DNA from: an uncultured Thiotrichales bacterium
GTDB lineage: Bacteria; Pseudomonadota; Gammaproteobacteria; Francisellales; CACEW01
Length of the DNA stretch: 64,000 nt
Assembly: GCA_903870015.1 (NCBI GenBank)
Contig: CAIQBE010000003.1
Span: 29,555 to 93,554, forward strand
Direction of reading: 5' to 3'
Positions within the stretch are counted from its first letter, which is position 1. The number at the start of each line of letters is the position of its first letter. The notes beneath the pieces were generated by a model. It had not been told where the DNA came from and searched no databases. It saw nothing but the letters and a program-made list of their open reading frames with translations. The position numbers were made by a program, and so were the translations under genes. This document shows positions 39,097 to 49,036 of the stretch, one piece after another.

Positions 39097-39132
39097 ATAC
39101 CCTGAACAAGGATGTTTGGGGTATTTTTTTTT
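39097..39132 (+). terminator. Rho-independent terminator after the Arc-like gene
   Basis: ATACCC at 39097-39102 pairs with GGGTAT at 39119-39124 around a 16-base loop. A run of T follows directly to 39132. Confidence 0.65.
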
Positions 39133-39177
39133 CATTTGTTATAAGATATTGTTACCTTAAAAATTTAACCTAGACTT

Positions 39178-41259
39178 ATGAACAACTGCTATCATCTACC
39201 CGTTGGTGAGATTTCTGGTATTGGCCCGGCTTATGCTGAGCGCCTCAGTAAACTGGGTATTGATACGCTTTTTGATTTATTACTCTTTACGCCCAGAACT
39301 TATCAATATCACCAATACAACGCTCAACCATCAGAGATGGCGGTTGGGGATAAAACGATTATTGTTGGCAAGGTGATTGAGTCCTCTGTGCGTGAAGGCC
39401 GAAAGCGCATATTAACCGCTATGATTGATTGCCAAGGCGAGCCACTAGCATTGCGCTTTTTTCATTTTTATCCTAGTCAAACTAAACTACTTATGCGGGG
39501 TAATTTGATTCGCGCGACCGGGGATATCAAAAAAAATCTAGGCTACCCTGAAATGATTCACCCGCGCATTGAACTTATTTCTGCTGATGATGTGGCTGCA
39601 CCTTCACCGCTTGAGCATTCAAGTCAAATTGAGCCTATTTACCCTTTGACTGAGGGCATGAATAATCAAAAAATAAAACAATTTGTAGCCACGGCCTTAC
39701 AGTATCTTGAGCGCCAGCCATTGCCCGAGTTATTGCCTGAAACAATTTTGACTCAATTTAAATGGGATAATATTAATAAAGCCTTAAAGTTTATTCATCA
39801 GCCAGGACCTGCGACCCCCCCTGAAATTTTAAATGAAATGCGTCACCCTTTGCAGCAGCGCTTAAGCTTTGAAGAGCTGCTTGCACATCGCTTAGCCTTA
39901 AAAAAACATCATGCAATTGATGCGCAGGCGCCTGCAATAATAGCAAATCCGGAACTTATTGAGCGCTTTCTTGCCTTACTCCCTTTTACACCCACGGATG
40001 CTCAATGGCGCTGCTTTAATGAAATTAAGCATGATTTAAGGTTAACAACGCCGATGTTGCGTTTACTCCAGGGCGATGTTGGCGCCGGCAAAACTTTGGT
40101 GGCGCAATTAGCGGCACTTGTGGCAATTAGCCAGGGTTATCAAGTCGCATTTATGGCACCTACAGAAATTTTAGCAGAACAGCATTATTTAAAAACTGTA
40201 AAACTCTTTGAATCTTTAGGCATTAAAGCTGCTTATCTGGTAGGAAAGCTTACTGCGAAAAATAAAAAAGCGATTCAAACTGGACTAGCAAACGGGGAAT
40301 ATGCGCTTGCCATTGGCACCCATGCTTTAATCCAAGAAGATGTTGCATTTAAAAATCTAGGCTTAATCATTATCGATGAACAGCATCGCTTTGGTGTCAG
40401 TCAACGCCTGGAGCTGCAAAATAAAAGCTTAGATAAAGCGAAAGTACCACATCAGCTGATCATGACGGCGACTCCGATTCCACGTACGCTGGCCATGTCG
40501 ATTTATGCGGAGCTTGCCATATCAGTGATTGATCAGCTGCCCGCTGGACGCAGACCCATTCAAACTACTTTATTAAGCCAAGAAAAGCGTGATGCCTTAA
40601 TTGATCGTATTGCTAAGGCCTGCGAGGCAGGCAAGCAGGCGTATTGGGTTTGCCCATTGATTGAGGAGTCCGATGTTTTAGAACTCGAAGCTGCTGAAGT
40701 ACGCTATAAAAATTTAGTAACAGAATTGCCCCATTTATCAATTGGCCTGATTCATGGTCGTATGAAATCTAAAGAAAAATCTGACGTCATGGCTGCTTTT
40801 AAAGATCATCAGCTCGATTTACTTGTTGCAACAACTGTGATTGAAGTCGGCGTTGATGTTGCTAATGCGTCAATTATGGTGATTGAAAACCCTGAGCGAA
40901 TGGGCCTGTCGCAACTGCATCAACTGCGTGGGCGTGTCGGCCGTGGCTGCGAAGATAGCTACTGCGTATTGTTATACCAAGCGCCTATGGGCCAAACTAG
41001 CTATCAGCGCTTGTTACTCATGCGTGACCATCATGATGGTTTTTATTTGGCAGAACAAGATTTAAGTATTCGTGGCCCGGGCGAGTTTTTAGGCACGCGC
41101 CAAACCGGAGGTGTTAATTTCAGACTAGCATCGCTCATGCGCGATGCGCCCATGCTCCATGTTGTCAATGATACGGCAAAACTGATGCAAACAAATGATG
41201 CTGCCCAGCAACTGGTTGAGCGATGGTTTGGCGCGAAGACGCATTTTGTTAACGCGTAG
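39178..41259 (+). CDS. recG: ATP-dependent DNA helicase RecG
   Basis: RecG reverses stalled forks and branch-migrates junctions. The N-terminal wedge/OB domain begins ISGIGPAYAERLSKLGIDTLFDLLLFTPRTY. The helicase core has LLQGDVGAGKTLVA (Walker A), APTEILAEQHY, IIIDEQHRFGVSQR (DEQH box), MTATPIPRTLAMS, TTVIEVGVDVANASIMVIE and HQLRGRVGRG. The TRG-like C-terminal motif FLGTRQTGGVNFRLA follows. The length of 693 equals E. coli. The last 11 bases overlap the ARM pseudogene on the other strand. Confidence 0.97.
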   Translation: MNNCYHLPVGEISGIGPAYAERLSKLGIDTLFDLLLFTPRTYQYHQYNAQPSEMAVGDKTIIVGKVIESSVREGRKRILTAMIDCQGEPLALRFFHFYPSQTKLLMRGNLIRATGDIKKNLGYPEMIHPRIELISADDVAAPSPLEHSSQIEPIYPLTEGMNNQKIKQFVATALQYLERQPLPELLPETILTQFKWDNINKALKFIHQPGPATPPEILNEMRHPLQQRLSFEELLAHRLALKKHHAIDAQAPAIIANPELIERFLALLPFTPTDAQWRCFNEIKHDLRLTTPMLRLLQGDVGAGKTLVAQLAALVAISQGYQVAFMAPTEILAEQHYLKTVKLFESLGIKAAYLVGKLTAKNKKAIQTGLANGEYALAIGTHALIQEDVAFKNLGLIIIDEQHRFGVSQRLELQNKSLDKAKVPHQLIMTATPIPRTLAMSIYAELAISVIDQLPAGRRPIQTTLLSQEKRDALIDRIAKACEAGKQAYWVCPLIEESDVLELEAAEVRYKNLVTELPHLSIGLIHGRMKSKEKSDVMAAFKDHQLDLLVATTVIEVGVDVANASIMVIENPERMGLSQLHQLRGRVGRGCEDSYCVLLYQAPMGQTSYQRLLLMRDHHDGFYLAEQDLSIRGPGEFLGTRQTGGVNFRLASLMRDAPMLHVVNDTAKLMQTNDAAQQLVERWFGAKTHFVNA

Positions 41260-41647
41260 GTTCAGCTGATGTGGCATCCCTGTTTGACCACCACACATGA
41301 AAGCCATCCCTTGCAGGTGCTTCATCGCCGTTGCATGCCTTTATTATATTTCCTTCCTTCACGACCTGGTTCACTAATAAGCGTACTCTTCCTGTTTCTA
41401 TTATGGCATCGTTTCCAGGCCGAGAGAGGCAAGATTGCGAAGTGCTCCTAATGCTGCATTTTGCACGCTGAAATCTTCTGGTTTTTCTTCTGCCAAATCT
41501 ATTAAATTTAGTAGTGCCATGACCCCGCCAGCTGCTAAAATCTGGTGGTGCGACAACACATTTTTTCCAAGTAAACCAAGGATCCTCACCGCGCTTAAAT
41601 GCAGGTGTTTTTTGGATTCGCTGATGCTTATATTGAGTTTTTGAAAA
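41249..41647 (-). pseudogene. Remnant of an armadillo-repeat gene, frameshifted and 5'-truncated
   Basis: On the minus strand one frame reads LSAVRILGLLGKNVLSHH, then AAGGVMALLNLIDLAEEKPEDF, then NAALGALRNLASL, and stops at 41401. A second frame, entered near 41420-41430, continues the same repeat with RPGNDAIIETGRVRLLVNQ, then runs about 33 more codons to TAA at 41249. Joined, the two give a normal ARM repeat junction. The AAG-x-V-x-ALL, EE-x-PED and AL-x-ALR spacing closely matches a repeat in ARM protein 3 (near residues 795-845), so it is a decayed paralogue. The 5' end abuts the SPOR gene stop with no start codon. The 388 bases between recG and the SPOR gene hold nothing else. Confidence 0.75.
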
Positions 41648-42442
41648 TTACTGGGCTACTTCGGTATTGATTTGATGCGAGCTGAGTTGATTTTTAACTA
41701 CATTCATGGTGTCTGGATCGCTGAATGGCCCAACCAATACTTCATAGGCAGTTGCGCCATTGATGGTTTTGGTAGTCACCGAGGCTGCTGCGCCTAACAG
41801 CAATAATTGCGATAGCATTTTTTGGGCATCGTCATTGCTATTGTAATCTCCAGCACTTAAATAATAAGTGCTCGTATTGCTACTAGTGTTGTTATTGGCG
41901 TTGCTATTAACATTAATGGTGCTCACAGGCGCTGCCGCAGTTGATGGCTGTACTGCCGATGATGGCGCAGGCGCAGCTGGTGCACTACTCACATCTGGTG
42001 CGCCGCTTGGAGCAGGAGGCGCCGCCGTTGTAGATGCAGGATTGCTTATTGCTGCTGACGCGGTGCTACTTGCAGCGTTTGCTACGGTAGGAGCTGAAGG
42101 CTGAGTCCCTTTAGGGAGCACTGTATAAAAATCAAATTGAGGCACAGAATTTTGCCCAGCCGTGCTACTAACGCTTTTTTTGACTTGTGCTACTTGTTTT
42201 GTCACAGTGCCACTGCTTAAATCGATATGATGGGTGGCAAAATATTGGCGCACTACACCGTAGCCAACGATTGCTAAAATAAAGATAACAAGCAGAATAC
42301 CAAAAGTGTTTTTGCTACTGCCACTTTCTTTGGGCTGGAGCTCTTTAGCACTCCGCACTAAATTAGGCTTTTCTTGAGACTGTTCCTTTTGAACAGCCCT
42401 GGCTTCCTTCGGCGTATTCAAAATTTTAGCATAGTCCTTCAT
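41648..42442 (-). CDS. SPOR-domain membrane protein
   Basis: SPOR domains bind denuded septal peptidoglycan. The protein has a cytoplasmic N-terminus, one transmembrane helix (about 47-66, GILLVIFILAIVGYGVV), and a long Ala/Pro/Ser-rich linker (about 110-185). The C-terminal SPOR domain (about 192-262) contains YYLSAGDYNSNDDAQKML and YEVLVGPFSDPDTMNVVKNQL. This architecture fits FtsN/DedD/DamX-type division proteins, and the precise orthologue is unclear. It is the last gene of the dnaB-alr-rarA-glpK operon, 18 bases after glpK. Confidence 0.85.
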   Translation of the reverse strand: MKDYAKILNTPKEARAVQKEQSQEKPNLVRSAKELQPKESGSSKNTFGILLVIFILAIVGYGVVRQYFATHHIDLSSGTVTKQVAQVKKSVSSTAGQNSVPQFDFYTVLPKGTQPSAPTVANAASSTASAAISNPASTTAAPPAPSGAPDVSSAPAAPAPSSAVQPSTAAAPVSTINVNSNANNNTSSNTSTYYLSAGDYNSNDDAQKMLSQLLLLGAAASVTTKTINGATAYEVLVGPFSDPDTMNVVKNQLSSHQINTEVAQ

Positions 42443-42460
42443 GATCTTTATGTACTCCCG

Positions 42461-43936
42461 CTAGGCAATTCTTTCAACCGCGTTTTGCCAGTTATTATAC
42501 AACTGCTCCGCCGTACTTGGCAAGTTTTTTGTCGTAAAAATTCGCTCTGAATGATAGAGTTTTTTAACCGCGGTTAAATTCTCATACCAGCCAATACCAA
42601 GCCCAGCAAGCAATGCAGCGCCTAAGGCTGTGGTTTCGATGATTTTAGGGCGTTCGATCGGCACTCGTAACTGCTCGGCTAAAAATTGACACAGCCAATC
42701 ATTGGCAACCATGCCGCCATCAACGCGTAAGTGATGACACTCGGGCGCACCTTCTTTTTTCATTGCATCTAATAACGCACGGGTTTGATAACATACCGCT
42801 TCAAGCGCAGCGCGGGTAATATGGGCACTACGCGTATCACGAGTTAATCCTAAAATTGCACCACGGGCATTAGGCTTCCAGTAAGGAGCTCCTAAGCCTG
42901 TTAAAGCTGTTACAAAATATACGCCGCCATTGTCTGCTACTTCTGTCGCTAAATGCTCAGTTTCTGCTGAGCTTTTAAAAAAATGTAGTTGATCCCTTAG
43001 CCATTGAATAGCAGCTCCCGCCACAAAAATACTGCCCTCGAGCGCATAAGCAATCTCGCCCTTAATTTTATAGAGCACGGTGCTTAATAATTGTTGCGAT
43101 GGAATGACTTGATTGCCAGTATTTTGCATTAAAAATGCCCCAGTGCCATAAGTGCATTTGGCCATGCCGGGCTCAAAGCAACACTGACCAATAGTTGCCG
43201 CTTGCTGATCACCGGCAACACCGCGAATAGGAATGCTACCTCCCAAAAACTTCGTATCAATCTCACCAAAATCCGCCGCGCACTCTTGTACTTTCGGTAA
43301 AATACTGGCATCAATTTCAAATAAGTCTAATAAATCCTGGTCCCAACTTTGTGTATGAATATTAAAAAGCAAAGTTCTGGAGGCATTGGTAATATCGGTC
43401 GCATGCACTTCCCCTGCTGTTAAACGCCAAATTAAAAATGCATCGATGGTGCCAAAACGTAAGCGCCCGTCCTTCATTAATTGCTTGGCACGTGGGATGT
43501 TATGCAGTACCCAATGAATTTTACTGGCACAAAAATATGAATCTAATAACAAACCTGTTTTTGCTTTAACGCTAGCTTCATGGCCTTCCATTTTTAAACG
43601 CTCAGTCAAAGTGGCACCCCGTCGGTCTTGCCATACGATTGCACGATAAATTACCTCACCAGTATTGCTATCCCAAAGCACGGTGGTTTCCCGCTGATTG
43701 GTGATACCTAACGCATCAACACTACTCGTTTTTATTTTTGCTTTTACTAATAATTCTTTTAATAACTCTAAGCTATCGAGCCATATGGTTTCAGCATCAT
43801 GCTCGACCCAGCCATTTTCGGGATAGAATTGCTCAAAACTTTTTTGAGTGACCGCGACTTCATTTAATGCCTCATCAAATAAAATAGCGCGCGTACTCGT
43901 GGTCCCTTGATCCAACGCAATTAAATATTTCTGCAT
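42461..43936 (-). CDS. glpK: Glycerol kinase
   Basis: GlpK phosphorylates glycerol to glycerol-3-phosphate. FGGY-family motifs are present: LIALDQGTTSTRAILFD (ATP phosphate loop), NQRETTVLWD, GVAGDQQAATIGQCCFEPGMAKCTYGTGAFLM, and LRVDGGMVANDWLCQFLAEQL. The length is 491 (E. coli 502). No glpF or glpD is adjacent. The start overlaps the rarA stop by one base (TAATG), so its expression is tied to replication genes. Confidence 0.95.
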   Translation of the reverse strand: MQKYLIALDQGTTSTRAILFDEALNEVAVTQKSFEQFYPENGWVEHDAETIWLDSLELLKELLVKAKIKTSSVDALGITNQRETTVLWDSNTGEVIYRAIVWQDRRGATLTERLKMEGHEASVKAKTGLLLDSYFCASKIHWVLHNIPRAKQLMKDGRLRFGTIDAFLIWRLTAGEVHATDITNASRTLLFNIHTQSWDQDLLDLFEIDASILPKVQECAADFGEIDTKFLGGSIPIRGVAGDQQAATIGQCCFEPGMAKCTYGTGAFLMQNTGNQVIPSQQLLSTVLYKIKGEIAYALEGSIFVAGAAIQWLRDQLHFFKSSAETEHLATEVADNGGVYFVTALTGLGAPYWKPNARGAILGLTRDTRSAHITRAALEAVCYQTRALLDAMKKEGAPECHHLRVDGGMVANDWLCQFLAEQLRVPIERPKIIETTALGAALLAGLGIGWYENLTAVKKLYHSERIFTTKNLPSTAEQLYNNWQNAVERIA

Positions 43937-45213
43937 TATTTGGCCTCCTCATCAAGTTTTCTTAAAAACGCCATTTTCTCAGCAATTTTTTGCTCCAAGC
44001 CTTGATGAGTAGGTGTGTAAAAATTTTGCGCCCTCAAACCATCCGGCCAATAGTTTTCACCCGCAGCATAATGATGTGCCTCATCATGAGCGTAACGATA
44101 TTCTTTGCCATAGCCTAAATTTTTCATCAGCTTTGTCGGGGCATTTCTTAAATGCAGAGGCACCGCGCGAGATTGATCTTTTTGCACAAAAGCGCGTGCA
44201 GCATTATAAGCTTCATAGGCGGCATTACTCTTTGCGGCAATCGCTAAATAAACTACTGCTTCAGCTAGGGCTAGCTCACCCTCAGGTGAACCTAAGCGCT
44301 CATAAGTATTGGCAGCACATACGGCTAAATCGATCGCTCGAGGATCAGCTAAACCAATATCTTCCCAAGCCATGCGCACAATGCGCCGAGATAGATATTG
44401 AATATCCACACCACCATCCAGCATTCGGCAGAGCCAATACAATGCTGCATCAGGATTGGAGCCACGCACGGATTTATGCAGCGCTGAAATTTGATCATAA
44501 AAATTTTCACCGCCTTTATCAAAACGACGTAATTGTTGCGGCAAAAATTGCTCCAAAAATTTAAAATCAAGCGCAGTGATATCTTTGGCACGTGCGCTCT
44601 CGATCATTAGTTCAATTAAATTTAACAAACGCCTACCATCGCCATCAGCCATTTGAATTAAAGCATTTTGGGCTTCTTCGTTAAAGCTATAACCCGGAAA
44701 TTGCGTGAGCGTTTTGGCAAATAATTGCTGCAAATCTTCGGTGCTTAAAGAGTTTAAAACGTAGACCTGCATTCTTGAAAGTAAAGCCGAATTTAATTCA
44801 AAGGATGGATTTTCGGTCGTTGCGCCAATTAAAGTAATAATGCCTTTTTCGAGATGATGCAAAAATGCATCTTGCTGGCTTTTATTAAAGCGGTGAATTT
44901 CATCAACAAACAATACCACCGGCAAATGCATGGCATGCAGGCCTTCGGCCTCAGATAACACTTCCCGCACTTCTTTAACGCCTGCAAGTACCGCGGATAA
45001 TTTCACAAAATGGGCGCCCCAGCTCGTTGCTAAAATTTCTGCTAACGTGGTTTTACCAACACCTGGCGGTCCCCATAAGATCATTGATTGGAGGCGTTTA
45101 TTTTTAACTGATTCAAATAAAGGCTTGCCCTCGCCCACCAAATGCGCTTGCCCAGCGACCTCACTAATATTTTTAGGACGTAAACGCTCGGCTAACGGCG
45201 ATAGCTCATTCAT
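43936..45213 (-). CDS. rarA: Replication-associated recombination protein A
   Basis: RarA (MgsA) is a clamp-loader-like AAA+ ATPase acting at stalled forks. It opens LAERLRPKNISEVAGQAHLVGEGKPL. Walker A is LWGPPGVGKTTLAEIL, Walker B is VVLFVDEIHRFNKSQQDAFL, and sensor 1 is LIGATTENPSFELNSALLSR. The C-terminal tetramerisation region includes GSNPDAALYWLCRMLDGG and YPHHYAAGENYWPD-like sequence. The length is 425 (E. coli 447). It is coupled to alr and glpK by one-base overlaps. Confidence 0.95.
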   Translation of the reverse strand: MNELSPLAERLRPKNISEVAGQAHLVGEGKPLFESVKNKRLQSMILWGPPGVGKTTLAEILATSWGAHFVKLSAVLAGVKEVREVLSEAEGLHAMHLPVVLFVDEIHRFNKSQQDAFLHHLEKGIITLIGATTENPSFELNSALLSRMQVYVLNSLSTEDLQQLFAKTLTQFPGYSFNEEAQNALIQMADGDGRRLLNLIELMIESARAKDITALDFKFLEQFLPQQLRRFDKGGENFYDQISALHKSVRGSNPDAALYWLCRMLDGGVDIQYLSRRIVRMAWEDIGLADPRAIDLAVCAANTYERLGSPEGELALAEAVVYLAIAAKSNAAYEAYNAARAFVQKDQSRAVPLHLRNAPTKLMKNLGYGKEYRYAHDEAHHYAAGENYWPDGLRAQNFYTPTHQGLEQKIAEKMAFLRKLDEEAK

Positions 45214-46346
45214 TACTTTCCCTTGGGTTTGTAATCGAGTTGGGTTTTAAATTTTTGATACGATTGATGATACATGGATAATTCAATGGCGTCTTTTCTA
45301 GGCACGCGCGCCATCACGCCTGTTAATAAAGGGTATACCCCTATGCCGATGCCTGCCGCAGCAATATTTACCGGTAGATTTTTACCCCAGAGCTCTACAG
45401 CATCGCCAACTTCCATTTTATGCCTACAATCCGTGATATCGATGGTTAAAAAATCCATGGATACTCGTCCGATAATCGGCAGTAATTGATCTTTGTAATA
45501 CACTTGTGCGGCTTTGGGCACTTGCGGATAGCCATCGCCATAGCCGCAGCCGATCACGGCAATTTCAGAGTCTTCTTGTGCCGTCCATGCACTACCATAG
45601 CCAACGCTTTCGCCTTGATTGACTTTCACTTTTGATAATACTGAAGCTTGCAAAGTCATGACCGGAATGAGGCCAAGATTTTGGATATCGGCATCCGTTG
45701 GTGATACGCCATAAACCAACATGCCTGGGCGAACAATGTCATAAGCATGACTAGGATAGTTAACGAGACCTGCTGAATTTAATAAGCTTTTGGGATGAGG
45801 CAAGCCTTTGGTTAGATTATCAAAGCGTTCAAGCTGTAATAAAGTATGAGGGTTATTAGGAACATCGGCTGAGGCTAGATGCGACATAAGTGCAACCACT
45901 TCGATATTGCTTAACTTTTCCAAACGACTGAAATAATGCAATGCTTCCTCATAAGCAAAACCCAGGCGATGCATGCCAGTATTAAACTTATACCACACCG
46001 GAATTTTATAGCTGCCATGATATTTTTCTAAAATTTCCACTTGATGGGGATAGTGCACCATGGTATCAAGCTCAAGATCCATGACGTGGATGAGCTCTTC
46101 TTTGTTTTGAAAACCAGGGGTGAGCACAATCCGCTTAGAAATGCCATGTAGCCTCAAAGCATAGGCCTCTTCTAATGTTGCTACACCAAAAAAATCGGCA
46201 TCTAGGGTTTCAGCGCACAATAATAATCCATGCCCATAAGCATTGGCCTTAATCATCGCTAATATTTTTGACTGTGGCGCAAGCCCTCTGGCGATTGCTA
46301 AATTATGTCTTAAACCATCGGTATCAATCAGTGCCTGTGTGCGCAT
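45213..46346 (-). CDS. alr: Alanine racemase
   Basis: Alr makes D-alanine for peptidoglycan with PLP. The PLP Lys is in ILAMIKANAYGHG, and the catalytic Tyr region is VGYGSAWTAQEDSEIAVIGCGYGDGYP. GRVSMDFLTIDIT and the YPLLTGVMARVPR ending are typical. The length is 377 (E. coli 359), with a short basic C-terminal extension. It starts one base after the dnaB stop; dnaB-alr adjacency is common in gammaproteobacteria. Confidence 0.96.
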   Translation of the reverse strand: MRTQALIDTDGLRHNLAIARGLAPQSKILAMIKANAYGHGLLLCAETLDADFFGVATLEEAYALRLHGISKRIVLTPGFQNKEELIHVMDLELDTMVHYPHQVEILEKYHGSYKIPVWYKFNTGMHRLGFAYEEALHYFSRLEKLSNIEVVALMSHLASADVPNNPHTLLQLERFDNLTKGLPHPKSLLNSAGLVNYPSHAYDIVRPGMLVYGVSPTDADIQNLGLIPVMTLQASVLSKVKVNQGESVGYGSAWTAQEDSEIAVIGCGYGDGYPQVPKAAQVYYKDQLLPIIGRVSMDFLTIDITDCRHKMEVGDAVELWGKNLPVNIAAAGIGIGVYPLLTGVMARVPRKDAIELSMYHQSYQKFKTQLDYKPKGK

Positions 46347-46347
46347 A

Positions 46348-47751
46348 TTAATACCCTACCGGAGAGGCTGCATAATTATCAAAGCGGCAATATTGGCCAA
46401 TAAAGGTTAAGCGCAAATCCCCAATCGGGCCATTACGATGTTTGCGCACCAAAATTTCGGCGATGCCTTTATCTTTGGTATCGGGATGATAGACTTCATC
46501 GCGATAGACAAACATGATTAAATCCGCATCTTGCTCAATGGATCCGGACTCACGAATATCGGACATGACGGGACGTTTATCGGTACGATCTTCGCATTTA
46601 CGACTGAGCTGGGAGAGTGCAATCACGGGCACCTTGAGCTCTTTGGCTAGGGCCTTAATATTTCGGGAAATTTCCGAAACTTCATTCACACGATTATCGG
46701 ATAAGCCAGGCACGCGCATGAGCTGCAAGTAGTCAATAATAATTAAGCGCAAGCCGCCATGCTCACGCGCTAATCGACGCGCACGTGCACGCATATCCGT
46801 TGGCGTAAGCGCCGCAGTGTCATCGATGTATAAGTTCATGCGTTCGGATAATAAATTAACGGTGGCAAATAATTTGCTCCAGTCATGATCTTCTAGTTGC
46901 CCCGAGCGCAATGAAGATTGATTGACGCGCGCAAGCGAAGATAATATCCGTAGCATCAAGGCTTCTTTGGGCATTTCCATACTAAATACTAAAACAGGCT
47001 TGGGGCTATCCATCGCCACATTTTCGGCAATGTTCATCGCAAACGTCGTTTTACCCATCGATGGGCGGCCGGCGATAATGACAACGTCCGCAGGTTGTAG
47101 GCCTGAGGTCATGCGGTCAAGATCGGTATAATCGGTTGCGGTGCCTGTGATGCCGCCATTATTTAACTTTAATTCATCAAGCTTATCAACAATCCCTGGA
47201 ATAATTGAGCGCACTGAGCTGGCACGATCTTCTTTGGCGCGATGCTCACTTATGGCAAAGATTTTTTGCTCGGCCTCTTCGAGCAATTCTTCACTCGTAC
47301 GGCCATTGGGGTCATAAATGGACTCAGCGAGGCTGTGCACCGTGCTTAATAAGTTTCTCAGAATCGCGCGTTCGCGAATAATATCGGCATAGGCCTTGAT
47401 ATTCGAAACGCTAGGCGTGTTTTTGACAAGCTCAGCCAAATACGTTAAGCCACCCGCCTCATCTAAAATCCCTTTGGCGGTCATGGCATCAGAGAGCGTG
47501 ACAATATCAAAGGGTGTGCCTTTGTCAGCTAAATTTTGAATATGCTGAAAAATCATTTGGTGCTCAGGGCGATAAAAATCATCAGGCGCAACCGCATCAC
47601 TGATTCTATCCCAAACGGAGTTATCGAGCATCAAGCCGCCCAAAAAAGACTGTTCAGCCTCGACCGAATGAGGCGCTGTCTTTAAGCCCGAAAAATTTTC
47701 TCTGGGCTTAACATATTCTTTTTTTTTGCCGCGTGGCTTATCTGTTGACAT
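46348..47751 (-). CDS. dnaB: Replicative DNA helicase
   Basis: DnaB is the hexameric fork helicase. The N-terminal DnaG-interaction domain begins PHSVEAEQSFLGGLMLDNSVWD. The RecA-like motor has IIAGRPSMGKTTFAMNIAENVA (Walker A), LRLIIIDYLQLMRVPG (Walker B), IALSQLSRKCEDRTDKRPVMSDIRESGSIEQDADLIMFVYRDEVYHPD and ILVRKHRNGPIGDLRLTF. The length is 467 (E. coli 471). It heads the five-gene operon. The 214 bases upstream hold its promoter region and no gene that I can see. Confidence 0.97.
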   Translation of the reverse strand: MSTDKPRGKKKEYVKPRENFSGLKTAPHSVEAEQSFLGGLMLDNSVWDRISDAVAPDDFYRPEHQMIFQHIQNLADKGTPFDIVTLSDAMTAKGILDEAGGLTYLAELVKNTPSVSNIKAYADIIRERAILRNLLSTVHSLAESIYDPNGRTSEELLEEAEQKIFAISEHRAKEDRASSVRSIIPGIVDKLDELKLNNGGITGTATDYTDLDRMTSGLQPADVVIIAGRPSMGKTTFAMNIAENVAMDSPKPVLVFSMEMPKEALMLRILSSLARVNQSSLRSGQLEDHDWSKLFATVNLLSERMNLYIDDTAALTPTDMRARARRLAREHGGLRLIIIDYLQLMRVPGLSDNRVNEVSEISRNIKALAKELKVPVIALSQLSRKCEDRTDKRPVMSDIRESGSIEQDADLIMFVYRDEVYHPDTKDKGIAEILVRKHRNGPIGDLRLTFIGQYCRFDNYAASPVGY

Positions 47752-47965
47752 GACTATTTATTTCAAAAGCTTTGAGACGGCTATTTTACCGCTTTTTTGA
47801 ATTTTAATATAGCCTGACTCAACAAACGAAAGTACTGCCCGGTTATTGCTTAATTTTTTAATCCTCTGCAATCGTTATGCTATTAATGGCTACTCATAGC
47901 ACTGGAGCTGTTGGAGGTGTAGAAGGTTTGTTGTGGCGCAAAACAGAGTTTATACCAATCCAGGA

Positions 47966-49036
47966 TTAAAGTTGTGCAATAACATGATTCCCCATCTCCC
48001 CTGTTGATATGGCTGCGCAGCCGGCCTCTGCAATATCCTGCGTGCGGATGCCCTGATTTAAAACGCGCTCCACTGCTTGCATAATTTGCGCGGCTTCTTG
48101 CTCTAACTTAAAGCTATATTTGAACATCATGGCGACACTTAAAATTGTTCCTAATGGATTGGCGATGTGTTTGCCGGCGATATCAGGCGCACTGCCGTGG
48201 ATGGGCTCGTATAGCGAATATTGATCACCGAAAGAGGCTGAGGGCAACATGCCCAAGGATCCAGTCAACATCGAAGCTTCATCTGACAAAATATCGCCAA
48301 ATAAGTTAGATGTCAGCATCACATCAAATTGTTTTGGTCGATGCACTAATTGCATGGCGGCATTATCGACGTACATGTGTGATAATGCAATGTCTGGGTA
48401 ATCTTGGTCATGCACTTTTTGGACGATCTCACGCCATAACTGCGACACTTCTAACACATTGGCTTTATCGACGGAGCAGACTTTTTGGCCACGCAGGCGT
48501 GCTAAGTCAAATGCGACACGTGCGACGCGCTCGATTTCCGACTCGGTATACACCATGGTGTTAAAGGCTTTGCGCTCGCCCTTTTCTATCTCAATACCTC
48601 GAGGCTCGCCAAAATAAATTCCGCCTGTTAGTTCGCGCACGATCATTAAATCTAAATCAGCGATCCATTCTTTTTTTAAGGGTGATGCATCAGCCAAGGC
48701 TTCAAAACAAACAGCAGGACGTAAATTTGCATAGAGATTTAAGGTTTTGCGAATTTGCAACAAGCCCTTTTCTGGGCGAATGGCTGCAGGTAGGCTTTCC
48801 CATTTGGGTCCGCCGACAGCGCCCAATAAAATACTATCAGCGGCTTTGGCAGCTGCAATTGTTGCCTCGGGCAATGGCACGCCCGTTGGGTCAATGGCCG
48901 CTCCGCCGATTAAGCCTTCGACTAACTCAAACTGATGTTGGCCTTGCGCATTAAACCAGGCAAAAATTTTACAAGCTTCGCGCACAACTTCAGGCCCAAT
49001 ACCATCACCTGGTAGAATTAAAATTTGTTTTTTCAC
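47966..49036 (-). CDS. leuB: 3-isopropylmalate dehydrogenase
   Basis: LeuB oxidatively decarboxylates 3-isopropylmalate in leucine synthesis. It has [48 protein letters not shown] and the [25 protein letters not shown] substrate/metal region with [14 protein letters not shown] longer frame opens with TTG at 49051. GTG at 49036 has GAGGAG seven bases upstream and matches family starts, giving 356 residues. It overlaps leuD by 32 bases and ends the operon. Confidence 0.96.
   Translation of the reverse strand: MKKQILILPGDGIGPEVVREACKIFAWFNAQGQHQFELVEGLIGGAAIDPTGVPLPEATIAAAKAADSILLGAVGGPKWESLPAAIRPEKGLLQIRKTLNLYANLRPAVCFEALADASPLKKEWIADLDLMIVRELTGGIYFGEPRGIEIEKGERKAFNTMVYTESEIERVARVAFDLARLRGQKVCSVDKANVLEVSQLWREIVQKVHDQDYPDIALSHMYVDNAAMQLVHRPKQFDVMLTSNLFGDILSDEASMLTGSLGMLPSASFGDQYSLYEPIHGSAPDIAGKHIANPLGTILSVAMMFKYSFKLEQEAAQIMQAVERVLNQGIRTQDIAEAGCAAISTGEMGNHVIAQL

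Noticed and set aside
44013..44564. Plus-strand frame of 183 codons inside rarA
   Set aside because: It is antisense to a well conserved RarA coding region, with composition dominated by reverse complements of its codons and no start signals.
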